DNA of 64,000 nucleotides from Megaustenia siamemsis (GCA_032433765.1 JAVIAB010000046.1:65914375-65978374), one strand, 5' to 3'; positions 42,801 to 57,800 are shown, counted from the first letter of the stretch. Translations and numbers: made by a program. The notes: generated by a model not told the origin, from the sequence alone.

Positions 42801-45800
42801 CTGCTACAGGAAGACTGATCATACTCTATTTAGTTTTGTCAAAGATTCTTAGTTCTGCATTTGGGTCTCAGTCTGTGTCCATGTGTGCAACCAATGTTTG
42901 ATGTCAGGCTTCCCCTGCAACTGAGGACCATTATTGCTTCATGGCTTTTCAAATCAGTATTCTTACAGGTATTCACATCAGTATTCTTACAGGTATTCAC
43001 ATCAGTATTCTTACAGGTATTCACATCAGTATTCTTACAGGTATTCACATCAGTATTCTTACAGGTATTCACATCAGTATTCTTACAGGTATTCACATCA
43101 GTATTCTTACAGGTATTCACATCAGTATTCTTGCAGCTGTATGCATCAGTATTCTACAGCTGTAGACATCAGTATTCTTACAGCTGTACACATCAGTATT
43201 CTATTGCTGTAGACATCAGTATTCTTACAGCTGTAGACATCAATATTCTTCCAGCTATTCACTTCAGTATTCTTACAGATATACACATCAGTATTCTACA
43301 GCTGTAGACATCAGTATTCTTATAGCTGTAGACATCAGTATTCTTACAGGTATACACGTATACACATCAGTATTCTTCCAGCTATTCACTTCAGTATTCT
43401 TACAGGTATTCACTTCAGTATTCTTACAGGTATACACAGCAGTATTCTTCCAGCTATTCACTTCAGTATTCTTACAGGTATACACATCAGTATTCTTCCA
43501 GCTATTCACTTCAGTAATCTTACAGGTATACACAGCAGTATTCTTCCAGCTATTCACTTCAGTATTCTTACAGGTATGCACAGCAGTATTCTTCCAGCTA
43601 TTCACTTCAGTATTCTTACAGGTATACACAGCAGTATTCTTCCAGCTATTCACTTCAGTATTCTTACAGGTATACACAGCAGTATTCTTCCAGCTATTCA
43701 CTTCAGTATTCTTACAGGTATATACAGCAGTATTCTTCCAGCTATTCACTTCAGTATTCTTACAGGTATACACAGCAGTATTCTTCCAGCTATTCACTTC
43801 AGTATTCTTACAGGTATACACAGCAGTATTCTTCCAGCTATTCACTTCAGTATTCTTACAGGTATACACAGCAGTATTCTTCCAGCTATTCACTTCAGTA
43901 TTCTTCCAGCTATTCACTTCAGTATTCTTACAGGTATACACAGCAGTATTCTTCCAGCTATTCACTTCAGTATTCTTCCAGCTATTCACTTCAGTATTCT
44001 TACAGGTATACACATCAGTATTCTTACAGGTATACACAGCAGTATTCTTCCAGCTATTCACTTCAGTATTCTTACAGGTATTCACTTCAGTATTCTTACA
44101 GGTATACACATCAGTATTCTTACAGGTATACACAGCAGTATTCTTCCAGCTATTCACTTCAGTATTCTTACAGGAATACACAGCAGTATTCTTCCAGCTA
44201 TTCACTTCAGTATTCTTACAGGTATACACAGCAGTATTCTTCCAGCTATTCACTTCAGTATTCTTACAGGTATACACAGCAGTATTCTTCCAGCTATTCA
44301 CTTCAGTATTCTTCCAGCTATTCACTTCATTATTCTTACAGGTATACACAGCAGTATTCTTCCAGCTATTCACTTCAGTATTCTTACAGGTATACACAGC
44401 AGTATTCTTCCAGCTATTCACTTCAGTATTCTTACAGGTATACACAGCAGTATTCTTCCAGCTATTCATTTCAGTATTCTTCCAGCTATTCACTTCAGTA
44501 TTCTTACAGGTATACACATCAGTAGGGCTCGGATTTTTATGACCTAAAAATCCTGAAATATGACATGCAAATATGACCTAAAAAAGGCAAAATATTACCT
44601 AAAATATGCTAAATATGCCGAAATATGACCATAAGGTTTTTCTCATTTATGAACCAAAAAAAAAAAACCGCAAATTATTATTGTTTGCATGTTTTACGCA
44701 TTACATAGTAGTCATAGTACCTACATAGTAGTAATACTTAACAAAGCATGTATAAAAACACTTACCACATTTATTCCTCAGTTTTCATTGTTTGTACAAT
44801 TGCAGCCGACAACAACATACATTTTTAGAGTTTCAAATTTGAACGATCGTCGATTGTCACTGAGAATTGTTTTATATTTTGAAAAACTTCGTTCTACATC
44901 ACATGATGTCACAGGGGAAAATCAAAATAATGTCAGATCATTTGCTGAAAGTTCAGGTTCATCCTCAAATGAAGAACACTTTCTAATTTTACTTTAATCC
45001 TGTTGCTTACTTCACCACGTGATCCATTTATTTCTGTTTGAATTTGTTTCACAATATCTAATGCATCATAAAGTGCAGTCCCTTCGCTTTCCAGACGTTT
45101 TATTGCTTTTGAAATTGCAGAAAAGTTTGACTTTATATAAGTCAGATTTGTGATAGTCTGGTAGAAAATAAGCTTTGCACTGCTTATATTGATGTTGCGT
45201 CGTCTTTGTCTAGGGCATTAAATATTGATCCAGTGTTGAATAGTTTTCACAGTAATACTCTACAGCTCCAGCCATGTACCCCAACGTGTAAGGATAGGTT
45301 GTGGAGGAAGTGGTAGTTGAGGAGCTTCTTCTTTGAATTTTTGTACTCGAAGAGGAGCCTTGATGAATATTTTTTTCCCATTTGAAATAAGCTTGTCCAC
45401 ATCAGGAAAATTACCTCGAACTTCCTCAGCTACTCGATGCAGTGCATGAGCAAGGCAAGTAATATGGATCAATTTCGGGTAGAGAATTTGAAGTCCTTTA
45501 GCAGCCTTTTTCATATAGGGAGCAGCATCTCTTATTAATAGAAGGATATTATTTCTTTCTATTCCATTTGGCCACAACAGCTTCATGGAATTGTCAAATA
45601 GAACAGCTATGGAGGTATGATTTGTTCTTTCAAGAACTTCACAGTTAAGGACAAATTTTTCTCCTGGTTGATCTCCTTTTAAAGTTCCAACTATAACATT
45701 TGCGACAAACCTGCCATCGACATCAGTAGTCTCGTCTAAGGAAACCCATATCTTGTTATCTGCAATAGAATTTCTAATTTTATTTAACATGTCCTCATAA

Positions 45801-48800
45801 CATTTGGAGAGATAATTTTTCCTTAAAGTAGATTCATCTGGGATAGGATGGCTAGTGTATTTCTCCAGAAATTGTCGGAAATATTGATTTTGCAATTTAT
45901 TTAAAGGGATATTTGATGAAACCATCATATGACACAAATCTTTATAAAAACCGGTCTCTGTGTTTCCCGAAGAAGAAGAGGAAGTAGCAGAGCATTTTTC
46001 AAGTAATAAACTTTGTCTTCCTTCCATTTCAGAAAGTCTACTTAAACATTTCATATGTTTAGAAGTATTGCAATGTTGTTGCACATTAAACCGTTTTCCA
46101 GCTGTAACCTTGACCTCACACAGTGTACAGTACAATATTTCTCCATCGGTACTAAATACTTTTGAACCAAATTCCTGCACAAATTTACGCAACTTTGCAC
46201 CATTAGAATTAGACACTTTAGGCATTGTAAAGCAAAGTTATTCCAGTGAATCAACCATAAACAATATAACTATTATATAACTATGAGCTAGAGCACAAGA
46301 TCATGTAGTCAGTCACTGTTGCAAATGGCAAATTAATAATTGTAACATACAAATGGGCGCCAAACGGTTTAAATTGAAACTGGAAGATTTAACAAATCCA
46401 GGAATATTCGCTCCTGACGTTGAAACATTTGAAATTGTTTCCTACAATTTACTTTCGAAACAAAACCCAGAAAATTCTTTTGAAGTATTGAGCGGATGTC
46501 ACTCCCTTTTTTATTCTCAGATGCCGACTGACATCAAAGAGTTGACTGATGTCTTCCCCTCCCTACAGTCGCATGAAAGACACACATGCATATTCACTAA
46601 TACACACATTCAGAAATATAGCCAATCCTCACAATTTGTCTCTAAACATAGTTTAAGATGTGCTAACATTGATAAGAAAATGGAGTACACCAGAAAGTTG
46701 AGTACACCAGAAAATATGCAAAATATGACCAAAATATGACCTTAATATGACCAAAATATGACCTAAATCTCCAATTTCAGGCAAAATATGACCTCATCAA
46801 AATGATGGTCAAAATATGCATTTATATGACAAATAAAAACAGCTTAAAATTGTTCAGAAATGCTTGAAACATGTAGAAATTAACTTAAAACTGAAAATAT
46901 GCTTCAGGAAAAAAATATGACATTTCATGAAAATCCGAGCCCTACACATCAGTATTCTTACAGGTATACACAGCAGTATTCTTCCAGCTATTCACTTCAG
47001 TATTCTTACAGGTATACACATCAGTATTCTTACAGGTGTACACAGCAGTATTCTTCCAGCTATTCACTTCAGTATTCTTATTGAAAAGGTTCTCATTCTT
47101 GTGATTTAACCCTGCCACCACATGTTGAGTCTTCATGGGCTGCTCCCGCTTTCTGCGTGGATGCACGTGTGTGTATGTATATGTGTGCATCTATGTGTGT
47201 GTATGTGTGCGCATGAGAGAACAAGTGAAAAACCAAATGTTGGTTTTACCTCATATTTTGTCATCTTGACCTGTAATGGTTGCTGTCTACCTCCACAAAT
47301 CTATGTTTCTTGTTACCATTTTGTCCTCCACAAATCTATGTTTCTTGTTACCATCTTGTCCTCCACAAATCTATGTTTCTTGTTACCATCTTGTCCTCCA
47401 CAAATCTATGTTTCTTGTTACCATCTTGTCCTCCACAAATCTATGTTTCTTGTTACCATCTTGTCCTCCACAAATCTATGTTTCTTGTTACCATCTTGTC
47501 CTGCACAAATCTATGTTTCTTGTTACCATCTTGTCCTCCACAAATCTATGTTTCTTGTTACCATCTTGTCCTCCACAAATCTATGTTTCTTGTTACCATC
47601 TTGTCCTCCACAAATCTATGTTTCTTGTTACCATCTTGTCCTCCACAAATCTATGTTTTTTGTTACCATCTTGTCCTCCACAAATCTATGTTTCTTGTTA
47701 CCATCTTGTCCTCCACAAATCTATGTTTCTTGTTACCATCTTGTCCTCCACAAATCTATGTTTCTTGTTACCATCTTGTCCTCCACAAATCTATGTTTCT
47801 TGTTACCATCTTGTCCTCCACAAATCTTGTTACCATCTTGTACTCCACAAATTTTTTTTTCTTGTTACCATCTTGTCCTCCACAAATCTTGTTACGATCT
47901 TGATCTCCACAAATCTTGTTACCATCTTGTCCTCCACAAATCTTGTTACCATCTTGTCCTCCACAAATCTTGTTACCATCTTGATCTCCACAAATCTTGT
48001 TACCATCTTGATCTCCACAAATCTTGTTACCATCTTGTCCCCACAATTCTTGTTACCATCTTGACTTCCATAAATCTTGTTACCATCTTGATCTCCACAA
48101 ATCTTGTTACCATCTTGTCCTCCACAAATCTTGTTACCATCTTGTCCTCCACAAATCTTGTTACCATCTTGTCCTCCACAAATCTATGTTTCTTGTTACC
48201 ATCTTGTCCTCCACAAATCTATGTTTCTTGTTACCATCTTGATCTCCACAAATCTTGTTACCATCTTGTCCTCCACAAATCTTGTTCCCATCTTGATCAC
48301 CACAAATCTTGTTACCATCTTGTCCTCCACAAATCTTGTTACCATCTTGTCCTCCACAAATCTTGTTACCATCTTGATCTCCACAAATCTTGTTACCATC
48401 TTGTCTTCCACAATTCTTGTTACCATCTTGTCTTCCACAATTCTTGTTACCATCTTGACTTCCATAAATCTTGTTACCATCTTGATCTCCACAAATCTTG
48501 TTACCATCTTGTCCTCCACAAATCTTGTTACCATCTTGTCCTCCACAAATCTTGTTACCATCTTGTCCTCCACAAATCTTGTTACCATCTTGACCTCCAC
48601 AAATCTTGTTACCATCTTGACTTCCACAATTCTTGTTACCATCTTGACTTCCACAAATCTTGTTACCATCTTGTCTTCCACAATTCTTGTTACCATCTTG
48701 ACTTCCACAAATCTTGTTACCATCTTGTCTTCCACAAATCTTGTTACCATCTTGACTTCCACAATTCTTGTTACCATCTTGACTTCCACAAATCCTGTTA

Positions 48801-51800
48801 CCATCTTGTCTTCCACAAATCTTGTTACCATCTTGACTTCCACAATTCTTGTTACCATCTTGTCTTCCACAAATCTTGTTACCATCTTGATCTCCACAAA
48901 TCTTGTTACCATCTTGATCTCCACAAATCTTGTTACCATCTTGTCTTCCACAAATCTTGTTACCATCTTGATCTCCACAAATCTTGTTACCATCTTGTCT
49001 TCCACAAATCTTGTTACCATCTTGATCTCCACAAATCTTGTTACCATCTTGATCTCCACAAATCTTGTTACCATCTTGTCTCCACAATTCTTGTTACCAT
49101 CTTGTCTTCCACAAATCTTGTTACCATCTTGATCTCCACAAATCTTGTTACCATCTTGACTTCCACAAATCTTGTTACCATCTTGATCTCCACAAGTCTT
49201 GTTACCATCTTGACTTCCACAAATCTTGTTACCATCTTGATCTCCACAAATCTTGTTACCATCGTGACTTCCACAAATCTTGTTACCATCTTGTCTTCCA
49301 CAAATCTTGTTACCATCTTGACTTACACAAATCTTGTTACCATCTTGTCCTCCACAAATCTTGTTACCATCTTGACTTACACAAATCTTGTTACCATCTT
49401 GACTTCCACAAATCTTGTTACCATCTTGACTTCCACAAATCTTGTTACCATCTTGACTTCCACAAATCTTGTTACCATCTTGATCTCCACAAGTCTTGTT
49501 ACCATCTTGACTTCCACAAATCTTGTTACCATCTTGATCTCCACAAATCTTGTTACCATCTTGACTTCCACAAATCTTGTTACCATCTTGTCTTCCACAA
49601 ATCTTGTTACCATCTTGACTTACACAAATCTTGTTACCATCTTGTCCTCCACAAATCTTGTTACCATCTTGACTTCTACAAATCTTGTTACCATCTTGAC
49701 TTCTACAAATCTTGTTACCATCTTGACTTCCACAAATCTTGTTACCATCTTGTCCTCCACAAATCTTGTTATCATCTTGACTTCCACAAATCTTGTTGCC
49801 ATCTTCATCTCCACAAATCTTGTTATCATCTCGCCCTGCAGCTATAAGTCCTGTCCTGGTGCCTGTGATTCGCTGGCTGCAACATGAATGGTCACTGACA
49901 GTTTTGTTGTGAAGAATCATTATTTGCTTGTGACTGACAATTTGTGCCATGATCCATTACCTAATAGAGTCGTACACATCTGACATTTGTTGTTGATAGC
50001 CTTGCCAATGTACAACTGATTCTCCATCATATTTTTATTGCAATAATTCAATTGTAGCCATTTATGTTCTTGTTATTTGCTTTGATGTACAACTTGTTTT
50101 CTTTCTATAATTGTGCATGTGAGCTTGCTTGAACCTGTAGATTTACAAGTAGTTTTTAGTAGCAACGAAATGATGGTACAGAACCAGCTTGACTGCTTCA
50201 CATTATGTTGTCTGAGTCAAATATTAGGCATAGATTAGAAACTATAAACCAAATCTAGGGTGCTCCACATCTCATCTTGTGTATCAAGGTGGGCCACTGT
50301 CTTATGATACACAACAGAATACGTGAATCTTATCTGTTTATTGAACTGACGGTGGACCCATTATAGTTTATATTTAAGGTCTCCTTTTATCTTTCACTTG
50401 TTCCTTTGTTATTTGTTGGGTGATACACCTACCTCCCTGAGGGGATACACCTACCTCCCTGAGGTGATACACCTACCTCCCTGAGGGGATACACCTACCC
50501 CCCTGAGGGGATACACCTACCTCCCTGAGGGGATACACCTACCTCCCTGAGGGGATACACCTACCTCCCTGAGGGGATACACCTACCTACCTGAGGGGAT
50601 ACACCTACCTCCCTGAGGGGATACACCTACCCCCCTGAGGGGATACACCTACCTCCCTGAGGGGATACACCTACCTCCCTGAGGGGATACACTTACCTGC
50701 CTGAGTAAGCATCCCACACACACACACCACTTCTAGAAGTCACCTACACCACTAAGATCCCACACACACACACCACTTCTAGAAGTCACCTACACCACTA
50801 AGAGTCCCACACACACACCACTTCTAGAAGTCACCTACACCACTAAGATGCCCACACACACCACTTCTAGAAGTCACCTGCACCACTAAGATGCCCACAC
50901 ACACACCACTTCTAGAAGCCACCTACACCACTAATATGCCCACACACACACCACTTCAAGAAGCCACATACACCACTAAGATGCCCACACACACACCACT
51001 TCTAGAAGCCACCTACACCACTAAGATGCCCACACACACCACTTCTAGAAGTCACCTGCACCACTAAGATGCCCACACACACACACCACTTCTAGAAGCC
51101 ACCTACACCACTAAGATGCCCACACACACACACCACTTCTAGAAGTCACCTCCACCACTAAGATGCCCACACACACACCACTTCTAGAAGTCACCTGCAC
51201 CACTAAGATGCCCACACACACACCACTTCAAGAAATCACCTACACCACTAACTAAGAGTCCCACACACACACCACTTCCAAAGGTCACCTACACCACTAA
51301 GAGTCACACACACACAACACTTCTAGAAGTCACCTACACCACTCAGAGTCACACACACCACCTCTATAAGTCACCAATGATCTATTTACAAATGTCTCCA
51401 TGAACTATTTACAAAGGTCTCAGCGAACTATTTACAAATGTCTCAGAGAACTATTTACAAATGTCTCAGCAAACTATTTACAAATGTCTCAGCGAACTAT
51501 TTACAAATGTCTCAGTGAACTATTTACAAATGTCTCAGTAAACTATTTACAAATGTGTCAGTGAACTATTTTCAAATGTCTCAGTGATCTATTTACAAAT
51601 GTCTCAGTGATCTATTTACAAATGTCTCAGAGAACTATGTACAAATGTCTCAGCGAACTATTTACAAATGTCTAAGTGAACTATTTACAAATATCTCAGT
51701 GAACTATTTACAAATGTCTCAGTGAACTATTTACAAATGTCTCGGTGATCTATTTACAAATGTCTCAGTGAACTATTTACAAATGCCTCAGAGAACTATT

Positions 51801-54800
51801 TACAAATGTCTCAGTGATCTATTTACAAATGTCTCAGTGAACTATTTACAAATGTCTCAGTGAAACTATTTACAAATGTCTCAGTAAACTATTTACAAAT
51901 GTCTCAGTGAACTATTTACAAATGTCTAAGCGAACTATTTACAAATGTCTCAGTGAACTATTTACAAATGTCTCAGTGAACTATTTACAAATGTCTCAGT
52001 GAACTATTTACAAATGTCCAGTGAACTATTTACAAATGTCTCAGTGAACTATTTACAAATGTCTCAGTGAACTATTTACAAATGTCTCAGTGAACTATTT
52101 ACAAATGTCTCAGCGAACTATTTACAAATGAATGAGGTCACTGTTCCAGCACAACTGCTGGTCATGAGCTGATAGTGTACGTGTGCTGGCCACGTGCTGC
52201 GGGTATAGTGTACGTGTGCTGGCCACGTGCTGCGGGAGGCCTTGAATATTTGAGAAGAGAAACATCCAGGCTTATTGTTATATCAATATGTTCTTGTTGC
52301 TGTCCTGTCTTCACACAGCTGCTTGCTTTTCTATGTGTTTTCTCACCGACAGCACACAGTAATCACAAATATTGTGTTTGTAAAGAACGATTTGATTGTC
52401 TGAATTAATGTGTTCAAACATGACACTTTTTGTTGTTGCTTGCATGTGGATGGAACTGGATTTGTATCTTTGCTTCATGCAAGCATGATTGATATCAACT
52501 TCATGTTATCATTAGTGCCTGAATTTGAGTTGATTCACTTGTACAATATTTATCTATATATCATATATGGTGGTGCCTTTTACTTCATAGTAGATCAACT
52601 TCTCTCACACATTTATATCCACATATAGTAGATCAACTTCTCTCACACATTTATATCCACATATAGTAGATCAACTACTCTCACACATATATCCACATAT
52701 AGTAGATCTACTTCTCTCACACATATATCCACATATAGTAGATCTACTTCTCTCACACATATATCCACATATAGTAGATCTACTTCTCTCACACATTTAT
52801 CCATATATAGTAGATCAACTTCTCTCACACATATATCCATATATAGTAGATCAACTTCTCTCACATATATATATCCATATATAGTAGATCAACTTCTCTC
52901 ACACATATATCCATATATAGTAGATCAACTTCTCTCACACATATATCCATATATAGTAGATCAACTTCTCTCACATATATATATCCATATATAGTAGATC
53001 AACTTCTCTCACACATATATCCATATATAGTAGATCAACTTCTCTCACACATATATCCATATATAGTAGATCAACTTCTCTCACATATATATATCCATAT
53101 ATAGTAGATCAACTTCTCTCACGCATATATCCATATATAGTAGATCAACTTCTCTCACATATATATATCCATATATAGTAGATCAACTTCTCTCACACAT
53201 ATATCCATATATAGTAGAGCAACTTCTCTCACACATATATATCCATATATAGTAGATCAACTTCTCTCACACATATATCCATATATAGTACATCAACTTC
53301 TCTCACACATATATCCATATATAGTAGATCAACTTCTCTCACACACATATATCCATATATAGTAGATCAGCTTCTCTCACACATATATCCACATATAGTA
53401 GATCAACTTCTCTCACACATATATCCACATATAGTAGATCAACTTCTCTCACACATTTATATCCACATATAGTAGATCAACTTCTCTCACACACATATAT
53501 CCATATATAGTAGATCAGCTTCTCTCACACATATATCCACATATAGTAGATCAGCTTCTCTCACACATATATCCACATATAGTAGATCAACTTCTCTCAC
53601 ACATATATCCACATATAGTAGATCAACTTCTCTCACACATTTATATCCACATATAGTAGATCAACTTCTCTCACACATATATATCCACATATAGTAGATC
53701 AATTTCTCTCACATATATATCCACTATAGTAGATCAACTTCTCTCACACATATATATCCACATATAGTAGATCAACTACATAAATCTAATATATGTCAAG
53801 TTGTTATAAACTTGTTACAGAAATAAACTGGACAATCCACATATTGACTGTCAATTAACTTCATTCTCATTTGTTGATGATGAATCAACTTCTCTGTTAT
53901 GCATTAATTGACATTTAATCAACTTCTCTGTTATGCATTAATTGACATTTAATCAACTTCTCTGTTATGCATTAATTGACATTTAATCAACTTTTCTGTT
54001 ATGCATTAATTGACATTTAATCAACTTCTCTGTTATGCATTAATTGACATTTAATCAACTTCTCTGTTATGCATTAATTGACATTTAATCAACTTCTCTG
54101 TTATGCATTAATTGACATTTAATCAACTTCTTTGTTATGCATTAATTGACATTTAATCAACTTCTCTGTTATGCATTAATTGACATTTAATCAACTTCTC
54201 TGTTATGCATTAATTGACATTTAATCAACTTCTCTGTTATGCATTAATTGACAAAATTATTAACTTCTTTGTTATGCATTAATTGACATTTAATCAACTT
54301 CTTTGTTATGCATTAATTGACATTTAATCAACTTCTCTGTTATGCATTAATTGACATTTAATCAACTTTATTATTCACTTTGCTAAGGACATTTAAACTC
54401 ATTTCACGTATTCATTTCTTGTGGTGTAGACCACTTTCCACAGGATGTATTTTATTGCCCTTGTTATTTGGAGTTGTTATGGACTTCATAATGAAGAAAT
54501 GCTGCACTGGTAATAGAGGCATCGAATGGATACAAGGAGACCATTTGGAGGACCTCGACTTTGCTGATGACATAGTTCTCATCAGCAGTCAGATAAAAAC
54601 GATGCAGGAAAACACAAATGAACTATCATCAATAGCCAGCAAAATTGGGCTTGAGATCAATCATGAAAAGACTAAAGTCATGAAAAGCTTAATTCCAACA
54701 GACGACAAAATATACATGGAAAACAAACCAGTAGAAGAGATCGATCACTTTATCTATCTTGGAAGTCACATTGATCGAAAAGGGGATACAAGCAAAGAAA

Positions 54801-57800
54801 TTAGAATCAGAATAGCTAAAGCAGCAATGTCTTTCAGAAGCCTAGAAAAGTTGTGGAAATCAAAACTCATCAGCACAAACACAAAACTTAGACTATTCAA
54901 ATCAAATGTACTATCAACTCTTACGTATGCGTGTGAAAGCTGGAAAACAACAAGAGATATAGAAACAAAGTTGAACGCATTCGAAAATAAATGTCTAAGG
55001 AAAATACTTGGTATAGTGTGGAACGAATTCAAAACAAACGAAGAAATTAGAGAAATCGCCAATCAACCACTAATATCTTCAGTAATAAAGAAAAGAAGAT
55101 GGTCATATGTTGGACATGTGATGAGAAGAGATAATAACCGAATAGCAAAGCAAGCCCTCATGTGGGAAACAACAGGTAAGAGAAAAAGAGGAAGACCCAG
55201 AGAGACACTGATAAGAACATTGATGAGAGAGGCAAGAGCAGCAAGATTCGGCTGCCTCAATGAGATAACGCTGATTGCACAGAACAGAGAGAAATGGCGA
55301 GATTTGATAAAATATCTTCAAAAGAATTGAAAACTGCTAGAACAAAAATTCAGATAAGAGAAGGAGTATCTTGGTCTACGCCCTATGGGCCGGCTACGGC
55401 TCGAAAGGTCAATAGATAGATAGAACACTTTCACATATTAACATTACTTTGTTTATTAAATGATCACCACCAGTTATTTCTAGTCAATGAGGGCCCATCT
55501 TTTATTCTCTGTGACAACATTTTAAATCTCTGTGACAACATTTTAAATCTCTGTGACAACATTTTAAATCTCTGTGACAACATTTTAAATCTCTGTGACA
55601 ACATTTTAAATCTCTGTGACAACATTTTAAATCTCTGTAACATTTTTTCTTTGTAAATTATTTTTGTAATCACAGTCTTAATCTCCCGCTGTATGCAAAT
55701 TAGTGTCTTATTATATAAGGTCAAGGAGATGTGCTTACCATTTTAAGGAGTTTTACTACCGGACTAGTTGGTGGACCTCATACCAGACTAGTTGGTGGAC
55801 CTCATACCAGACTAGTTGGTGGACCTCATACTGGACTAGTTGGTGGACCTCATACCAGACTAGTTGGTGGACCTCATACCGGACTAATTGGTGGACCTCA
55901 TACCAGACTTATTGGTGGACCTCATACCAGACTAATTGGTGGACCTCATACCAGACTAGTTGGTGGACCTCATACCAGACTAGTTGGTGGACCTCATACC
56001 AGACTAGTTGGTGGACCTCATACCAGACTAGTTGGTGGACCTCATACCAGACTAGTTGGTGGACCTCATACCAGACTAGTTGGTGGACCTCATACCAGAC
56101 TAGTTGGTGGACCTCATACCAGACTAATTGGTGGACCTCATACCAGACTAATTGGTGGACCTCATACCAGACTAGTTGGTGGACCTCATACCAGACTAGT
56201 TGGTGGACCTCATACCAGACTAGTTGGTGGACCTCATACCAGACTAGTTGGTGGACCTCATACCAGACTAGTTGGTGGACCTCATACCAGACTAGTTGGT
56301 GTACCTCATACCAGACTAGTTGGTGGACCTCATACCAGACTAGTTGGTGGACCTCATACCAGACTAGTTGGTGGACCTCATACCAGACTAGTCGGTGGAC
56401 CTCACACCAGACTAGTCGGTGGACCTCACACCAGACTAGTCGGTGGACTTCACACCAGACTAGTCGGTGGACCTCATACCAGACTAGTCGGTGGACCTCA
56501 TACCAGACTAGTCGGTGGACCTCACACCAGACTAGTCGGTGGACCTCACACCAGACTAGTCGGTGGACTTCACACCAGACTAGTCGGTGGACCTCATACC
56601 AGACTAGTCGGTGGACCTCATACCAGACTAGTCGGTGGACCTCATACCAGACTAGTCGGTGGACCTCATACCAGACTAGTCGGTGGACCTCATACCAGAC
56701 TAGTCGGTGGACCTCACACCAGACTAGTCGGTGGACCTCACACCAGACTAGTCGGTGGACCTCACACCAGACTAGTCGGTGGACTTCACACCAGACTAGT
56801 CGGTGGACCTCATACCAGACTAGTCGGTGGACCTCACACCAGACTAGTCGGTGGACCTCATACCAGACTAGTCGGTGGACCTCATACCAGACTAGTCGGT
56901 GGACCTCATACCAGACTAGTCGGTGGACCTCATACCAGACTAGTCGGTGGACCTCATACCAGACTAGTTGGTGGACCTCATACCAGACTAGTCGGTGGAC
57001 CTCATACCAGACTAGTTGGTGGACCTCATACCAGACTAGTCGGTGGACCTCATACCAGACTAGTCGGTGGACCTCATACCAGACTAGTCGGTGGACCTCA
57101 TACCAGACTAGTTGGTGGACCTCATACCAGACTAGTTGGTGGACCTCATACCAGACTAGTCGGTGGACCTCATACCAGACTAGTTGGTGGACCTCATACC
57201 AGACTAGTCGGTGGACCTCATACCAGACTAGTCGGTGGACCTCATACCAGACTAGTCGGTGGACCTCATACCAGACTAGTCGGTGGACCTCATACCAGAC
57301 TAGTCGGTGGACCTCATACCAGACTAGTCGGTGGACCTCATACCAGACTAGTCGGTGGACCTCATACCAGACTAGTTGGTGGACCTCATACCAGACTAGT
57401 TGGTGGACCTCATCAAGATTGAGCAATATTTCTTCTAGTGTAGAGTTGTTCATTTACTGTCATCTCTGTCAATGGTCTCATCTGTCAATTGTCTCATCTG
57501 TCAATTGTCTCATCTGTCAATTGTCTCATCTCTGTCAATGGTCTCTGTCAATAGTCTCATCTCTGTCAATGGTCTCATCTCTGTCAGTGGTCTCATCTCT
57601 GTCAGTGGTCTCATCTTTGTCAATAGTCTCAACTTTATCAGTGGTCTCATCTCTGTCAGTGGTCTCATCTTTGTCAATAGTCTCAACTTTATCAGTGGTC
57701 TCATCTCTGTCAGTGGTCTCATCTTTGTCAATAGTCTCAACTTTATCAGTGGTCTCATCTCTGTCAGTGGTCTCATCTTTATCAGTGGTCTCATCTCTGT

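Larger units (their letters stand above)
44523..46944. mobile_element. hAT-superfamily DNA transposon, complete ends, broken transposase
   Basis: Terminal inverted repeats of 20 bp: TAGGGCTCGGATTTTTATGA at the left and, read inward from the right, TAGGGCTCGGATTTTCATGA (one mismatch). The 8 bp target duplication CACATCAG occurs at 44515-44522 and 46945-46952; removing the element plus one copy restores a perfect minisatellite unit. An 8 bp duplication and TAGGG/CAGGG ends are hallmarks of hAT elements. Subterminal regions carry many copies of AAATATGACC-type motifs (44540-44640 and 46720-46815), likely transposase-binding repeats. The element is 2422 bp and encodes the transposase remnant annotated below. 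Confidence 0.95.

Noticed and set aside
43288..44547. 409-codon minus-strand and 323-codon plus-strand frames
   Set aside because: Artefacts of the 24/48 bp array, which is also interrupted by a transposon.
47122..49950. Frames of up to 921 codons on both strands
   Set aside because: They come from the stop-free 27/35 bp minisatellite and its flanks; the same peptide appears in several frames.
52410..52628. Small hydrophobic open frame of 72 codons
   Set aside because: Ends inside the next minisatellite and shows no family resemblance; treated as chance.
54380..54424. ATG at 54380 as the true start of the LINE protein
   Set aside because: The sequence before about 54425 is array-flanking DNA; RT homology begins part-way through the palm, so the element is simply truncated.
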